A stretch of 64,000 nt of DNA from Streptomyces sp. NBC_01723. GTDB taxonomy: Bacteria > Actinomycetota > Actinomycetes > Streptomycetales > Streptomycetaceae. The stretch covers positions 7,428,001 through 7,492,000 of the forward strand of contig NZ_CP109171.1 of assembly GCF_036246005.1 (NCBI RefSeq), given 5' to 3'. Below are positions 45,718 through 54,512 of the stretch, piece after piece. Both the position numbers and the translations under genes were made by a program. The notes beneath the pieces are model-generated. The model ran no database searches and was not told where the DNA came from. It saw only the letters and a program-made list of their open reading frames with translations. The stretch's first letter is position 1. The number at the start of each line of letters is the position of its first letter.

Positions 45718-46953
45718 TCAGTCCGTGAGGGCCTCGTGCACGAGCCGCTTCAGGTCGGGATACACGGTGTGCGAGGACCGGGGCCGCACCTGGGTCATGA
45801 ACTGCACCGTCAGGTCACGGCCCGGGTCGACCCAGAAGGTGGTCGTGGCCACCCCGCTCCAGCCGTAGGTGCCCAGGCCGGAGGGCGACTGCGTGCGGCT
45901 CGGGTCGGTCACCACGGAGACGCCGAGGCCGAAGCCGACGCCGTCGTTGCCGGGCCGGTCGTGCGCGGGACGGCTGCCGAGGGCGCGCAGGTCGGCGCCG
46001 CCGGGGAGGTGGTTGCGGGTCATCAGGTCCACCGTCTCGGGGGCGAGCACCCGGACGCCGTCGAGTGCGCCGCGGCGCCGCAGCATCTCGGCGAAGCGGT
46101 GCACGTCGTACGCGGAGGAGACCAGGCCGCCGCTGCCCGACAGGAGCCGCGGCCGGCCCCGCAGCGGCAGGCCGGGCACCGGCTCGATGCCGCCGTCGTC
46201 CGTCTCGCCGTACAGCTCGGCCAGCCGCTCCGCCTGCTCGTCGGTGACGTGGAAGCAGGTGTCCGTCATGCCGAGCGGGCCGAAGATCCGGGCGGCGAAG
46301 AATGCGTCGAGCGGCTGCCCGGACACCACCTCGACCAGCCGCCCCAGGACGTTGCTGGCCACCGAGTAGTTCCACTCGGTGCCCGGCTCGAACTGGAGCG
46401 GCAGGCTCGCGTACAGGTCGACGGTCTCGGCCAGGCCCGCGCCCGGCCGCACCGACGACTCCAGACCGGCCGCCCGGTACAGCCCGTCCACGGCGTGGGA
46501 GTGGTAGAAGCCGAAGGTCAGCCCTGCCGTGTGGGTCATCAGGTGCCGGACGAGGACGGGACCCTCGGCGGGCCGGGTGACGGTGTCGTCACCGGACCCC
46601 CGGACGTACACCCGCGGCTCGGCGAAGGCCGGCAGGTACCGGGCCACCGGGTCGTCCAGGGACAGCCGGCCCTCCTCCACCAGCGTCAGCACGGCGACGG
46701 ACGTGACCGGCTTGGTCATGGAGTAGATCCGCCACAGGGTGCCGGCCGTCACCGGCAGACCGGCCGCGAGGTCCCGCAGGCCGTGCACCGTCAGATGCGC
46801 GACGCGTCCGCCGCGGGCGACGGCCACCAGGAAGCCGGGCAGCCGCCCCTCGTCCACCTGCCGGGCGAAGTGCAGGTCGAGCCGGTCCAGCGCCTCGGCG
46901 TCCAGCCCGCCCGCGCCCGCGTCGGTCTCCTGCCGCAGGGGTGGCATCGCCAT
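45718..46953 (-). CDS. Beta-lactamase-fold serine hydrolase/esterase
   Basis: Predicted 411-residue soluble protein of the class C beta-lactamase/EstB family (PF00144). The catalytic Ser-x-x-Lys is in WRIYSMTKPVTSVAVL, the Tyr motif in WNYSVASN, and GWSGVATTTFWVDP is the region equivalent to KTG. No signal peptide is present, so esterase or transacylase activity inside the cell is more likely than antibiotic hydrolysis. Two ATGs (46953 and 46947) are possible; GAGGAG fits either. It is convergent with the cyclohydrolase gene and follows the MHS transporter gene by 98 bases on the same strand. Confidence 0.87.
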   Translation of the reverse strand: MAMPPLRQETDAGAGGLDAEALDRLDLHFARQVDEGRLPGFLVAVARGGRVAHLTVHGLRDLAAGLPVTAGTLWRIYSMTKPVTSVAVLTLVEEGRLSLDDPVARYLPAFAEPRVYVRGSGDDTVTRPAEGPVLVRHLMTHTAGLTFGFYHSHAVDGLYRAAGLESSVRPGAGLAETVDLYASLPLQFEPGTEWNYSVASNVLGRLVEVVSGQPLDAFFAARIFGPLGMTDTCFHVTDEQAERLAELYGETDDGGIEPVPGLPLRGRPRLLSGSGGLVSSAYDVHRFAEMLRRRGALDGVRVLAPETVDLMTRNHLPGGADLRALGSRPAHDRPGNDGVGFGLGVSVVTDPSRTQSPSGLGTYGWSGVATTTFWVDPGRDLTVQFMTQVRPRSSHTVYPDLKRLVHEALTD

Positions 46954-47051
46954 CGCTCTCCTCGGTCGTTCTTCGAAGACCCGTCCGCCATACCCCGCGT
47001 ACCCCCCTTCGGAACTCCGGATTCCCGCTCATGATCCACCGGTCACGGCGG

Positions 47052-48410
47052 TCAGGCCGTGACCGTCTCCGGCTCGGCCGCCTCGCGGTCCGCCCGCTCG
47101 CCGAGCCGCTCCGTCGGCACCTCGTGGGTCTCGCGGGCCGTGAGCGCGGCGATCACCGGCGGGACGCACAGCGCGGCCGTGAACAGCGCCACCGAGAACC
47201 AGTCGTCGCCGTCCGGACCGGCGATCTGCGCCGCGAAGGTCACCGCGAACCCGGCCACCGCGAAGCCGATCTGGGTGCCGATCGCCACGCCCGACAGGCG
47301 GACCCGGGTGGAGAACATCTCGCCGTAGAAGGCCGGCCACACGCCGTTCGCGGCGCTGTAGACCACGCCGAAGGCGATGATGCCCAGCAGGAACGTCAGC
47401 GGGTAGGAGCCGGTGGAGATCGCCCACAGGTACAGGAACATCGTCACCGCGCTGCCGGCCGCGCCGATCAGGTACACCGGACGCCGTCCGATCCGGTCGG
47501 ACAGCGTCGCCCACAGCGGGATCGCACCGAGCGCCACGACGTTGGCGAGGGCGCCCACCCACAGCATCGCGGTACGGGACATGCCGACCGAGTCGCTCGT
47601 GGCGTACGCCAGCGCCCAGACCGTGAAGATGGTGCTGACCGAGGCGATGAGCGCGCCCGCGACCACCCGCAGCACGTCCGCCCAGTGGTCCCGGGCCAGC
47701 ACCGCGAGCGGCATCTTCACGACGCCCTCCGTGGCCGCCTGCTGCTCGAAGGCCGGGGTCTCGTCGAGCTTGCGGCGGATGACGTAGCCGACGACCGCGA
47801 CCACCACACTCAGCCAGAACGGCACTCGCCAGCCCCAGGACAGCAGATGTTCCTCGGGGAGCGCGGCGACGGGCAGGAAGACCAGGGTGGCGAGGAGCTG
47901 CCCGCCCTGGGTGCCGCTGAGGGTGAAGCTGGTGAAGAAGCCGCGTTTGTGCCCCGGCGCGTGCTCCAGGGTCATCGAGTTGGCGCTGGCCTGCTCGCCC
48001 GCCGCCGATATGCCCTGCAGGACCCGGCACAGCACCAGCAGGACCGGGGCGAGGGTGCCGACCTGGTCGCGCGTGGGCAGACAGCCGATGAGGAACGTCG
48101 AGACGCCCATCAGGATCAGCGTGAAGACCATGATCTTCTTGCGGCCCATGCGGTCGCCGATGTGGCCCAGGAAGAACGCGCCGACCGGGCGGGCTGCGTA
48201 CGCGACGCCGAAGGTGGCCAGCGACAGCAGGGTCGCGGTGGCCGGGTCGGACTCGTCGAAGAAGACCTCGGGGAAGATCAGCGCGGCGGCGCTGCCGTAG
48301 ATGAAGAAGTCGTAGTACTCCAGCGCGCTGCCGATCCAGGCGGCGGTGGCGGCCTTCTTCGGCTGGCCGGGCGGGGCGGTGCCCTGGGACGCGGGGGCGG
48401 GGACGGACAC
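47052..48410 (-). CDS. MHS-family MFS symporter, probable shikimate/quinate uptake
   Basis: Predicted 452-residue transporter with 12 hydrophobic segments and metabolite:H+ symporter hallmarks: GSALEYYDFFIYGSAAAL on helix 1, GHIGDRMGRKKIMV in the 2-3 loop and RVLQGISAAGEQASANSM on helix 5. The subfamily includes ShiA (shikimate) and ProP. The GTG at 48410 has AAGGAG six bases upstream. Two nearby genes encode shikimate dehydrogenase and 3-dehydroshikimate dehydratase, and a TetR-type site lies upstream of this gene as well as between tetR and those enzymes. Shikimate or quinate is therefore the likely cargo. Confidence 0.87.
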   Translation of the reverse strand: MSVPAPASQGTAPPGQPKKAATAAWIGSALEYYDFFIYGSAAALIFPEVFFDESDPATATLLSLATFGVAYAARPVGAFFLGHIGDRMGRKKIMVFTLILMGVSTFLIGCLPTRDQVGTLAPVLLVLCRVLQGISAAGEQASANSMTLEHAPGHKRGFFTSFTLSGTQGGQLLATLVFLPVAALPEEHLLSWGWRVPFWLSVVVAVVGYVIRRKLDETPAFEQQAATEGVVKMPLAVLARDHWADVLRVVAGALIASVSTIFTVWALAYATSDSVGMSRTAMLWVGALANVVALGAIPLWATLSDRIGRRPVYLIGAAGSAVTMFLYLWAISTGSYPLTFLLGIIAFGVVYSAANGVWPAFYGEMFSTRVRLSGVAIGTQIGFAVAGFAVTFAAQIAGPDGDDWFSVALFTAALCVPPVIAALTARETHEVPTERLGERADREAAEPETVTA

Positions 48411-48495
48411 GGCTTGCTCCTTCGGGGGACTCCACCGTAGGCGGAGTGAGCGGAGGGGAGGACGGCGCAGGGGGTGCCGTCGGCCGCTCGGCTAA

Positions 48496-48514
48496 TTAAC
48501 CCACTGGGTAGTTA
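48496..48514. promoter_or_regulatory. TetR operator candidate upstream of the MHS transporter
   Basis: TTAACCCACTGGGTAGTTA is an inverted repeat around ACCCA-C-TGGGT with TTAA/GTTA flanks, 82 bases before the transporter GTG. It shares TAACnnACTGG with the site at 49362-49380. Confidence 0.65.
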
Positions 48515-48590
48515 GTCGCGGTTGGGAAGGGATGTTGCGCGCAGGATTCCCACGTGTCAAGGGGTCCGGTCGTCCCGAGGCCGCCGGCGT

Positions 48591-49256
48591 TCAGTCCGCC
48601 GCGCGCTCCGCCGTCAGATAGGCGATCACCATGTCGCCCAGCATCGTCCGGTAGTGCTCGCGCTGGTCCGGCGCGACCAGGTCGCGTCCGAACAGGGCGC
48701 CGAAGGTGTGCCGGTTGGCGACCCGGAAGAAGCAGAAGGAGCTGATCATCGCGTGCAGGTCGACGGCGTCGACGTCGGCCGTGAAGAGGCCGGACCGCTG
48801 CCCCTCGTCCAGGATCCGGCGGATCACGTCGAGCGCCGGGGAGCCGATGCTGGCCAGCATCTCCGAGGACGCGATGTGCTCGGCGTCGTGGATGTTCTCG
48901 ATGCTGACCAGGCGGATGAAGTCCGGGTGCCGCTCATGGTGGTCGAAGGTCACCTCGGCGAGGCGCCGGATGGCCGCCACCGGGTCCAGGTGGTCGACGT
49001 CGAGCTGCTGCTCGGCCTCCCGGATCACGCCGTACGCCCGCTCCAGCACGGCCGTGAACAGCTGCTCCTTGCCGCCGAAGTAGTAGTAGATCATCCGCTT
49101 GGTGGTGCGGGTGCGGGCGGCGATCTCGTCGACCCGGGCCCCGTCGTAGCCGGCCCGGGCGAACTCCCGCGTCGCCACGTCGAGGATCTCGGCCCGGGTG
49201 CGGGCGGCGTCGCGGGTGCGCGTGCCGGTTCGTGCCGGTTCGTCGACGCTGGTCAT
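48591..49256 (-). CDS. TetR-family transcriptional regulator
   Basis: Predicted 221-residue regulator. The HTH (about residues 20-65) reads RAEILDVATREFARAGYDGAR, then a recognition region ending TTKRMIYYYFGGKEQLFTAVLERAY, typical of TetR. The ligand domain has PDFIRLVSIENIHDAEHI. AAGGAA lies 10 bases before the ATG. It is placed between the MHS transporter gene (same strand, 180 bases on) and the divergent shikimate dehydrogenase gene, with a matching palindrome on each side. Shikimate, quinate or protocatechuate is the expected inducer. In Corynebacterium the comparable qsu genes are controlled by a LysR protein, so the regulator class differs here. Confidence 0.92.
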   Translation of the reverse strand: MTSVDEPARTGTRTRDAARTRAEILDVATREFARAGYDGARVDEIAARTRTTKRMIYYYFGGKEQLFTAVLERAYGVIREAEQQLDVDHLDPVAAIRRLAEVTFDHHERHPDFIRLVSIENIHDAEHIASSEMLASIGSPALDVIRRILDEGQRSGLFTADVDAVDLHAMISSFCFFRVANRHTFGALFGRDLVAPDQREHYRTMLGDMVIAYLTAERAAD

Positions 49257-49361
49257 CGGATTCCTTCGGCTGCGGGCGGCTGGGGGCGGGACTTCGTGCT
49301 GGGGCGTGCCGGTGATTGTAGAAGCCTCCGCCTTCCCTCACGCCCCGCCCTCCTGCTATGA

Positions 49362-49380
49362 CTAACGTACTGGTTCGTAC
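49362..49380. promoter_or_regulatory. TetR operator candidate in the tetR/aroE-like divergent region
   Basis: CTAACGTACTGGTTCGTAC shares TAACnnACTGG at the same spacing with the site before the transporter gene and lies between the divergent tetR and dehydrogenase genes. It overlaps a -10-like TACATT (49378-49383) for the dehydrogenase. Confidence 0.55.
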
Positions 49381-49426
49381 ATTGCTTGCTCGGGAGCAGC
49401 CCGAGCCGCTCAGGAGGTCGTCCCCG

Positions 49427-50305
49427 GTGGCCAAGGACTCGTTTCTCGTCGGACTGATCGGTTCCGGCATCGGCCCGTCGCTCAGTCCGGCACTGCACGA
49501 GCGGGAGGCCGGCCGGCAGGGCCTGCGCTACCTGTACCGGCTGATCGACATCGACCGCCTCGGTGTCCCGCCCGAGGCGGTGGGCGACCTGGTGCGCGCG
49601 GCCCGGGACCTGGGCTTCGACGGGCTGAACATCACCCACCCGTGCAAGCAGCTCGTCATCGAGCACCTGGACGCGCTCGCCCCGCAGGCCGAGGCGCTCG
49701 GCGCGGTGAACACCGTCGTCTTCGACGACGCCGGCCGCGCGACCGGCCACAACACCGACGTCACCGGCTTCGCCGCGTCCTTCGCCCGCGGGCTGTCCGA
49801 CGCGCCGCTGGAGCGGATCGTGCAGCTCGGCGCCGGCGGGGCGGGCGCGGCCGTCGCCCACGCCACGCTCACCCTGGGCGCCGGACGCGTGACCGTCGTC
49901 GACGCGCTGCCCGAGCGGGCCGCCGCCCTCGCCGCCCAGCTGAACGGGCACTTCGGCGACGGGCGCGCCGCCTGCGCCGGCCCGGACGCGCTGCCCGGCC
50001 TGCTGACCGGCGCCGACGGCATCGTGCACGCGACCCCCACCGGCATGGCCGCCCACCCCGGGCTGCCGCTGCCCGCCGGACTGCTGCACCCCGGGCTGTG
50101 GGTCGCCGAGGTCGTCTACCGCCCGCTGGAGACCGAGCTGCTGCGCACCGCCCGCGCACTGGGCTGCGCCACCCTCGACGGCGGCGGCATGGCCGTCTTC
50201 CAGGCCGTGGACGCGTTCCGGCTGTTCACCGGGCGGGAACCCGACGCCGTGCGGATGCTCGCCGACATCACCGGCCTGGCCGGCGCCGTGGCCGCCCCCA
50301 AGTAG
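49427..50305 (+). CDS. Quinate/shikimate dehydrogenase
   Basis: Predicted 292-residue NAD(P)-dependent dehydrogenase of the AroE/YdiB/QsuD family, interconverting shikimate (or quinate) and its 3-dehydro form. Seen are SLSPALHE for substrate binding, the catalytic Lys in NITHPCKQ, AVNTVV, the catalytic Asp in GHNTDVTGF, and the nucleotide loop LGAGGAGAAVAHA. GTG at 49427 is preferred over an ATG at 49358 because AGGAGG lies about 9 bases upstream and it gives the normal family N-terminus. The next gene, 14 bases on, encodes 3-dehydroshikimate dehydratase, so the flow is catabolic, towards protocatechuate. A biosynthetic aroE is expected elsewhere. Confidence 0.9.
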   Translation: MAKDSFLVGLIGSGIGPSLSPALHEREAGRQGLRYLYRLIDIDRLGVPPEAVGDLVRAARDLGFDGLNITHPCKQLVIEHLDALAPQAEALGAVNTVVFDDAGRATGHNTDVTGFAASFARGLSDAPLERIVQLGAGGAGAAVAHATLTLGAGRVTVVDALPERAAALAAQLNGHFGDGRAACAGPDALPGLLTGADGIVHATPTGMAAHPGLPLPAGLLHPGLWVAEVVYRPLETELLRTARALGCATLDGGGMAVFQAVDAFRLFTGREPDAVRMLADITGLAGAVAAPK

Positions 50306-50319
50306 GAAGAGGTACCGAC

Positions 50320-52125
50320 GTGCGGACGTCCATCGCCACCGTCTCCCTCAGCGGATCCCTGACCGAGAAGCTCACGGCCGCCTCCCGGGCCGGCTTCGAC
50401 GGCGTGGAGATCTTCGAGAACGACCTGCTGGCCAGCCCGCTGACCCCCGAGGAGATCCGCGCCCGCTGCGCCGACCTCGGCCTGACCATCGACCTCTACC
50501 AGCCCATGCGGGACGTCGAGGCGCTGCCCGAGGAGGAGTTCGCCCGCGCGCTGCGCCGCGCCCGGCACAAGTTCGAGCTGATGAACAGGCTCGGCACGGA
50601 CACCGTCCTGGTCTGCTCCAGCGTCTCCCCGCACGCCGTGGACGACGACGACCTCGCCGCCCGGCAGCTCGGCCGTCTGGCCGACCTGGCCGGAGAGCAC
50701 GGAGTGCGCGTCGCCTACGAGGCGCTCGCCTGGGGCCGCCACATCAGCACCTGGGACCACGCCTGGCGCGTCGTCCGGCGCGCGGACCACCCCGCGCTCG
50801 GCACCTGCCTGGACAGCTTCCACATCCTCTCGCGCGCGCGTGACCCCAAGGACCTCGAAGGAATCGAGGACATCCCCGGCGACAAGATCTTCTTCCTCCA
50901 GCTCGCCGACGCCCCGCTGCTCGCGATGGACGTCCTGCAGTGGAGCCGCCACTACCGCTGCTTCCCCGGACAGGGCGGCTTCGACGTCGCCGGACTGCTG
51001 CGCCACGTGCTGCGCGCCGGCTACACCGGCCCCCTGTCGCTGGAGGTCTTCAACGACGTCTTCCGGCAGTCCGAGGCCGGACCCACCGCCGTGGACGCCC
51101 GGCGCTCCCTGCTCACCCTCGAGGAGAGCGTCGGGCTCGCGGCCCCGCCCGCGCCCGCAGCACCCACCGGTGTCGCCTTCGCCGAGCTGGTCACGCCCGA
51201 CGCCGCGCCCGTCTCGGCGGTGCTCGGCGCGCTGGGCTTCGCCCGCACCGCACGGCACCGGGGCAAACCCGTCGACCTCTGGCAGCGGGGCGAGGCCCGG
51301 GTCCTGGTCAACACCGGTCCCGCCGAACGCCGCGACGGCACCCGGCTGGCCGCCGTCGGCCTGGAGTCGCCGGACCCGCGGGGCGCGGCCCGACGCGCCG
51401 AGGCACTGCTCGCCCCCGTGCTGCCGCGCCGTCGCGCGCCGGGCGACACCCCGCTGGAGGCGGTGGCCGCTCCCGACGGCACGGAGCTGTTCTTCTGCGC
51501 CACCGGGCGCCCCGGACTGCCCGACTGGCGGGCGGACTTCGAGGACACCGGGGCCGAGGCCGAGGCCGACGCCGCCTGGCGGGTCGACCACCTCTCCCTC
51601 ACCCAGCCCTGGCACCAGTTCGACGAGGCGGCGCTCTTCCACCGCGGCGTCCTCGGGCTGCGCCCGCAGGAGAGCGTGGACGTCGCCGACCCCTACGGTC
51701 TGCTGCGCAGCCGCGCCGTCAGCACGGACGACGGCGCCGTCCGGATCGTCCTGACGGTCGGCGCGGCACCCGTCGACGACACCGCGCACGCCCAGCACAT
51801 CGCCCTGGCCACCGACGACGTGGTCGCCGCCGCCCGCGCCTTCCGTGCCGCCGGCGGCACGCTGCTGCCGATCCCCGCCAACTACCACGACGATCTCGCG
51901 GCCCGCTTCGAGTTCGCCGACGGCGAGCTGGAGACGTACCGGGAGCTGGGCATCCTCTACGACCGCGACGCGTACGGGGAGTTCCGGCACTGCTACACCC
52001 GCACCGTCGGCCGGGTCTTCTTCGAACTCGTCCAGCGCGACGGCGGCCACCGCGGCTACGGCGCGGCCAACGCGCCGGTGCGGCTGGCCGCCCAGCACGC
52101 GGCGCGGGGCCTCACTGGCGGCTGA
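50320..52125 (+). CDS. 3-dehydroshikimate dehydratase fused to HPPD-like domain
   Basis: Predicted 601-residue two-domain protein like Corynebacterium QsuB and Pseudomonas QuiC. Residues 1 to about 285 form a TIM-barrel 3-dehydroshikimate dehydratase with FDGVEIFENDLL, the metal-binding Glu of YEALAWGRH, Asp of CLDSFHILSR and Glu of LSLEVFNDVF; it makes protocatechuate. Residues from about 295 form two vicinal-oxygen-chelate units resembling 4-hydroxyphenylpyruvate dioxygenase (VDHLSLTQPWHQFDEAALFHR, then AQHIALATDDV and GRVFFELVQRDGG). The role of the second domain is less clear. GTG at 50320 follows GGAAGAGG. An apparent longer frame back to 49642 is a shadow of the dehydrogenase gene. The stop overlaps the convergent membrane-protein gene by 14 bases. 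Confidence 0.92.
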   Translation: MRTSIATVSLSGSLTEKLTAASRAGFDGVEIFENDLLASPLTPEEIRARCADLGLTIDLYQPMRDVEALPEEEFARALRRARHKFELMNRLGTDTVLVCSSVSPHAVDDDDLAARQLGRLADLAGEHGVRVAYEALAWGRHISTWDHAWRVVRRADHPALGTCLDSFHILSRARDPKDLEGIEDIPGDKIFFLQLADAPLLAMDVLQWSRHYRCFPGQGGFDVAGLLRHVLRAGYTGPLSLEVFNDVFRQSEAGPTAVDARRSLLTLEESVGLAAPPAPAAPTGVAFAELVTPDAAPVSAVLGALGFARTARHRGKPVDLWQRGEARVLVNTGPAERRDGTRLAAVGLESPDPRGAARRAEALLAPVLPRRRAPGDTPLEAVAAPDGTELFFCATGRPGLPDWRADFEDTGAEAEADAAWRVDHLSLTQPWHQFDEAALFHRGVLGLRPQESVDVADPYGLLRSRAVSTDDGAVRIVLTVGAAPVDDTAHAQHIALATDDVVAAARAFRAAGGTLLPIPANYHDDLAARFEFADGELETYRELGILYDRDAYGEFRHCYTRTVGRVFFELVQRDGGHRGYGAANAPVRLAAQHAARGLTGG

Positions 52126-53572
52126 CGGTGCGGGTCAGGCCGGTGATCACCGTCGTGGCCAGGATCCAGCCCGTGATGATCAGGACGTAGGACAGGGTCT
52201 GGTACCAGCTCTCCGGCGAGAAGGCGTTCTCCTGGCCGAAGGAGATCACCGGGAGCAGCAGGTCGAGCGTGTAGAACACCGGGTTGAAGTCGGGGGCCTC
52301 CTGCGGCTTGAGCGGCGGCGGGTGGTGCAGCCCGTACGCGATGGAGCCGACCGCCAGCAGCGACAGCAGCCAGCCGCCCGCGCGCAGCGGCCGGAAGCCG
52401 TAGCCGACCGTGACGTCCTGGAGGTGTCCCCACAGGCGGCCGTACCAGGGCAGGGTGCGGCGCCGCCGTCGCTGCTTGGCGAGCTGCACCAGCCGGGCCG
52501 CGTCGTCGTCGCCGATCCGGCGGTACGCGGCGGTCAACTGCTCGTAGGTGAAGGGGAGGTAGCTGTCGCCCATCTCCAGCATCGGCAGCCGCCGTTCGGC
52601 GGGCTCGTGGGGGATGAGCGAGGTGTAGGTGAGGTCGTTGAGCTGGACCCAGTCCGCCACCACGTCCGGCTGGACGAACAGCACGTCCACCTGGGCGCGG
52701 CGCAGGTTGAGCGTGCCCCGCACCACCGGGCCCTCGCGCAGCCAGAGTTCACCGATCACGCAACTGCTGGCGCGCAGCGCGGTACCCCCGGGGTTGGCCA
52801 GCCGGGCGTGCGACAGGTCAAGCCGGCCGGGTATCCGCGCGCCGCGCAGCTCCAGCCGGCCGCGGACGTCCGCGTGCCGCATCAGCACGTCGGCCTCGGC
52901 CGTGAGCGTCTCGGCCTGGAGGGCGGTGCCGTCCGGCCGGTCGAGCACCGCGTCGGTGAGGTTGACCGTGCCGGTCACCCGGGCCCCGTTGAGGCGTACC
53001 TCGCCCCGCGCGTGCAGGCCCGGCGCCCACAGGTCGGCCGCGAGCACCGCCTGGTTCAGCTGGAGCACCGGGCCCTCGGCGTCCGGGGCGTGGATCCGGG
53101 TGCTCTCCAGGTACACGCTGCCGGTGATCTCCGCCCCGCCGAGCCGCACCATCCCGTCGAACCGGGCGCGGGTCAGCCGCAGCACGCCGTCCACCCGCGC
53201 GGCGTGCCCGACCAGGCCGGGCAGCACGGACTCGCTCAGGTTCAGCTCGCGCAGCCGCGCCGCGTAGAGCCGCGGCGCCTCGTCGAAGTGGCAGTGCCGT
53301 AACCGCACGGGGTGGTCGACCTCGGCGTACTGCAATTCCAGACGCCCGGTGACGCGGGCGCCGGCCAGGCTCAGCGCGGGCACCTCGCCGTCCTCCCGGG
53401 GGCCGTCCAGCAGCAGGGCGCGCAGCACCGCCGCCCGCACGGTCCGTTCGGGACCCCAGGAGGCGCCGTCGGCGGGGTCCTCGTCGTCCGCGGCGCGGAA
53501 GTCCACCGCCGTGCCCGTGGCGAACGCCCGCCAGACGCGCGCCTCGGCCGGTGTCAGGTCGTTGATCTCCAT
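52112..53572 (-). CDS. Beta-helix repeat membrane protein of unknown function
   Basis: Predicted 486-residue protein. Residues 60 to about 310 are built from imperfect repeats with alternating hydrophobic residues (VTGRLELQYAEV, VDGVLRLTRARF, ITGSVYLESTRI, VRGRLELRGARI), like a pentapeptide-type right-handed beta helix. A basic segment (KQRRRRRTLPWYGRLW) leads to a C-terminal membrane part with about three hydrophobic segments and FYTLDLLLPVISFGQENAF before WYQTLSYVLIITGW. That module recurs in other actinobacterial proteins with beta-helix or pentapeptide repeats and hints at a channel-like pore, but I cannot name it. It lies 57 bases after gnd on the same strand, as the last gene of the pentose-phosphate operon. 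Confidence 0.75.
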   Translation of the reverse strand: MEINDLTPAEARVWRAFATGTAVDFRAADDEDPADGASWGPERTVRAAVLRALLLDGPREDGEVPALSLAGARVTGRLELQYAEVDHPVRLRHCHFDEAPRLYAARLRELNLSESVLPGLVGHAARVDGVLRLTRARFDGMVRLGGAEITGSVYLESTRIHAPDAEGPVLQLNQAVLAADLWAPGLHARGEVRLNGARVTGTVNLTDAVLDRPDGTALQAETLTAEADVLMRHADVRGRLELRGARIPGRLDLSHARLANPGGTALRASSCVIGELWLREGPVVRGTLNLRRAQVDVLFVQPDVVADWVQLNDLTYTSLIPHEPAERRLPMLEMGDSYLPFTYEQLTAAYRRIGDDDAARLVQLAKQRRRRRTLPWYGRLWGHLQDVTVGYGFRPLRAGGWLLSLLAVGSIAYGLHHPPPLKPQEAPDFNPVFYTLDLLLPVISFGQENAFSPESWYQTLSYVLIITGWILATTVITGLTRTVSRQ

Positions 53573-53629
53573 CGCGGGGACTCTGACCCGAACCGGCCGG
53601 TCGCGTCAACGTGTTGCCGGCGCGGCGCG

Positions 53630-54511
53630 CTACTTCTTCGACGCCTCCACGGCGTGCCCGCCGAACTGGTTGCGCAGCGCGGCGATCATCTTCATCTGCG
53701 GCGAGTCGTCCTGCCGGGACGCGAACCGCGCGAAGAGGGAGGCCGTGATCGCCGGCAGCGGCACCGCGTTGTCGATGGCGGCCTCGACGGTCCAGCGGCC
53801 CTCTCCGGAGTCGTCCGCGTAGCCGCGCAGCTTCTCCAGGTGGTGGTCCTCGTCGAGGGCGTTGACGGCCAGGTCGAGGAGCCAGGAGCGGATCACGGTG
53901 CCGTCCTGCCAGGAGCGGAAGACCTCGCGGACGTTGTCCACGGAGTCGACCTTCTCCAGCAGCTCCCAGCCCTCGGCGTACGCCTGCATCATGGCGTACT
54001 CGATGCCGTTGTGGACCATCTTGGAGAAGTGCCCGGCACCGACCTTGCCGGCGTGCACGAACCCGTAGGGGCCGTCGGGCTTGAGCGCGTCGAAGATCGG
54101 CTTGAGGTCGTCGACGTGCTCCTTCTCGCCGCCGACCATCAGGGCGTAGCCGTTCTGCAGGCCCCACACCCCGCCCGAGACGCCGGCGTCGACGAAGTTG
54201 ACGCCGTGCTTGGCCAGCTCCTCGGCGTGCCGCTCGTCGTCCGTCCAGCGGGAGTTGCCGCCGTCGATGACGGTGTCGCCGTGCCGGAGCAGCGTGCCCA
54301 GCTGGTCGATGACGTGCTGGGTGGCGGCGCCCGCCGGGACCATCACCCAGACGGCGCGCGGCCGGTCCAGCTGCTCGACCATGTCGACCAGGCTGTTCAC
54401 GTCGGCCCGCTCGGGATTGGTGTCGTATCCGACGACGGTGTGGCCGGCGTGGCGCAGACGCTCGCGCATGTTGCCGCCCATCTTGCCGAGACCCACAAGA
54501 CCGATCTGCAT
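53630..54511 (-). CDS. gnd: 6-phosphogluconate dehydrogenase, short form
   Basis: Predicted 293-residue decarboxylating dehydrogenase giving ribulose 5-phosphate. Seen are the Rossmann loop GLVGLGKMGGNM, the substrate motif VDAGVSGGVWGLQNG, and the catalytic Lys and following His-Asn in KMVHNGIEYAMM. The length is that of the short class found in many actinomycetes, often NAD-preferring, not the 470-residue enteric form. GAAGGAAG lies about 11 bases before the ATG. It starts 1 base after the pgi stop, so the two are cotranscribed. Confidence 0.93.
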   Translation of the reverse strand: MQIGLVGLGKMGGNMRERLRHAGHTVVGYDTNPERADVNSLVDMVEQLDRPRAVWVMVPAGAATQHVIDQLGTLLRHGDTVIDGGNSRWTDDERHAEELAKHGVNFVDAGVSGGVWGLQNGYALMVGGEKEHVDDLKPIFDALKPDGPYGFVHAGKVGAGHFSKMVHNGIEYAMMQAYAEGWELLEKVDSVDNVREVFRSWQDGTVIRSWLLDLAVNALDEDHHLEKLRGYADDSGEGRWTVEAAIDNAVPLPAITASLFARFASRQDDSPQMKMIAALRNQFGGHAVEASKK

Positions 54512-54512
54512 G

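Noticed and set aside
49642..50319. Apparent N-terminal extension of the 3-dehydroshikimate dehydratase
   Set aside because: This stretch is a frame-shifted shadow of the shikimate dehydrogenase gene; the dehydratase has its own GTG and ribosome-binding site at 50320.
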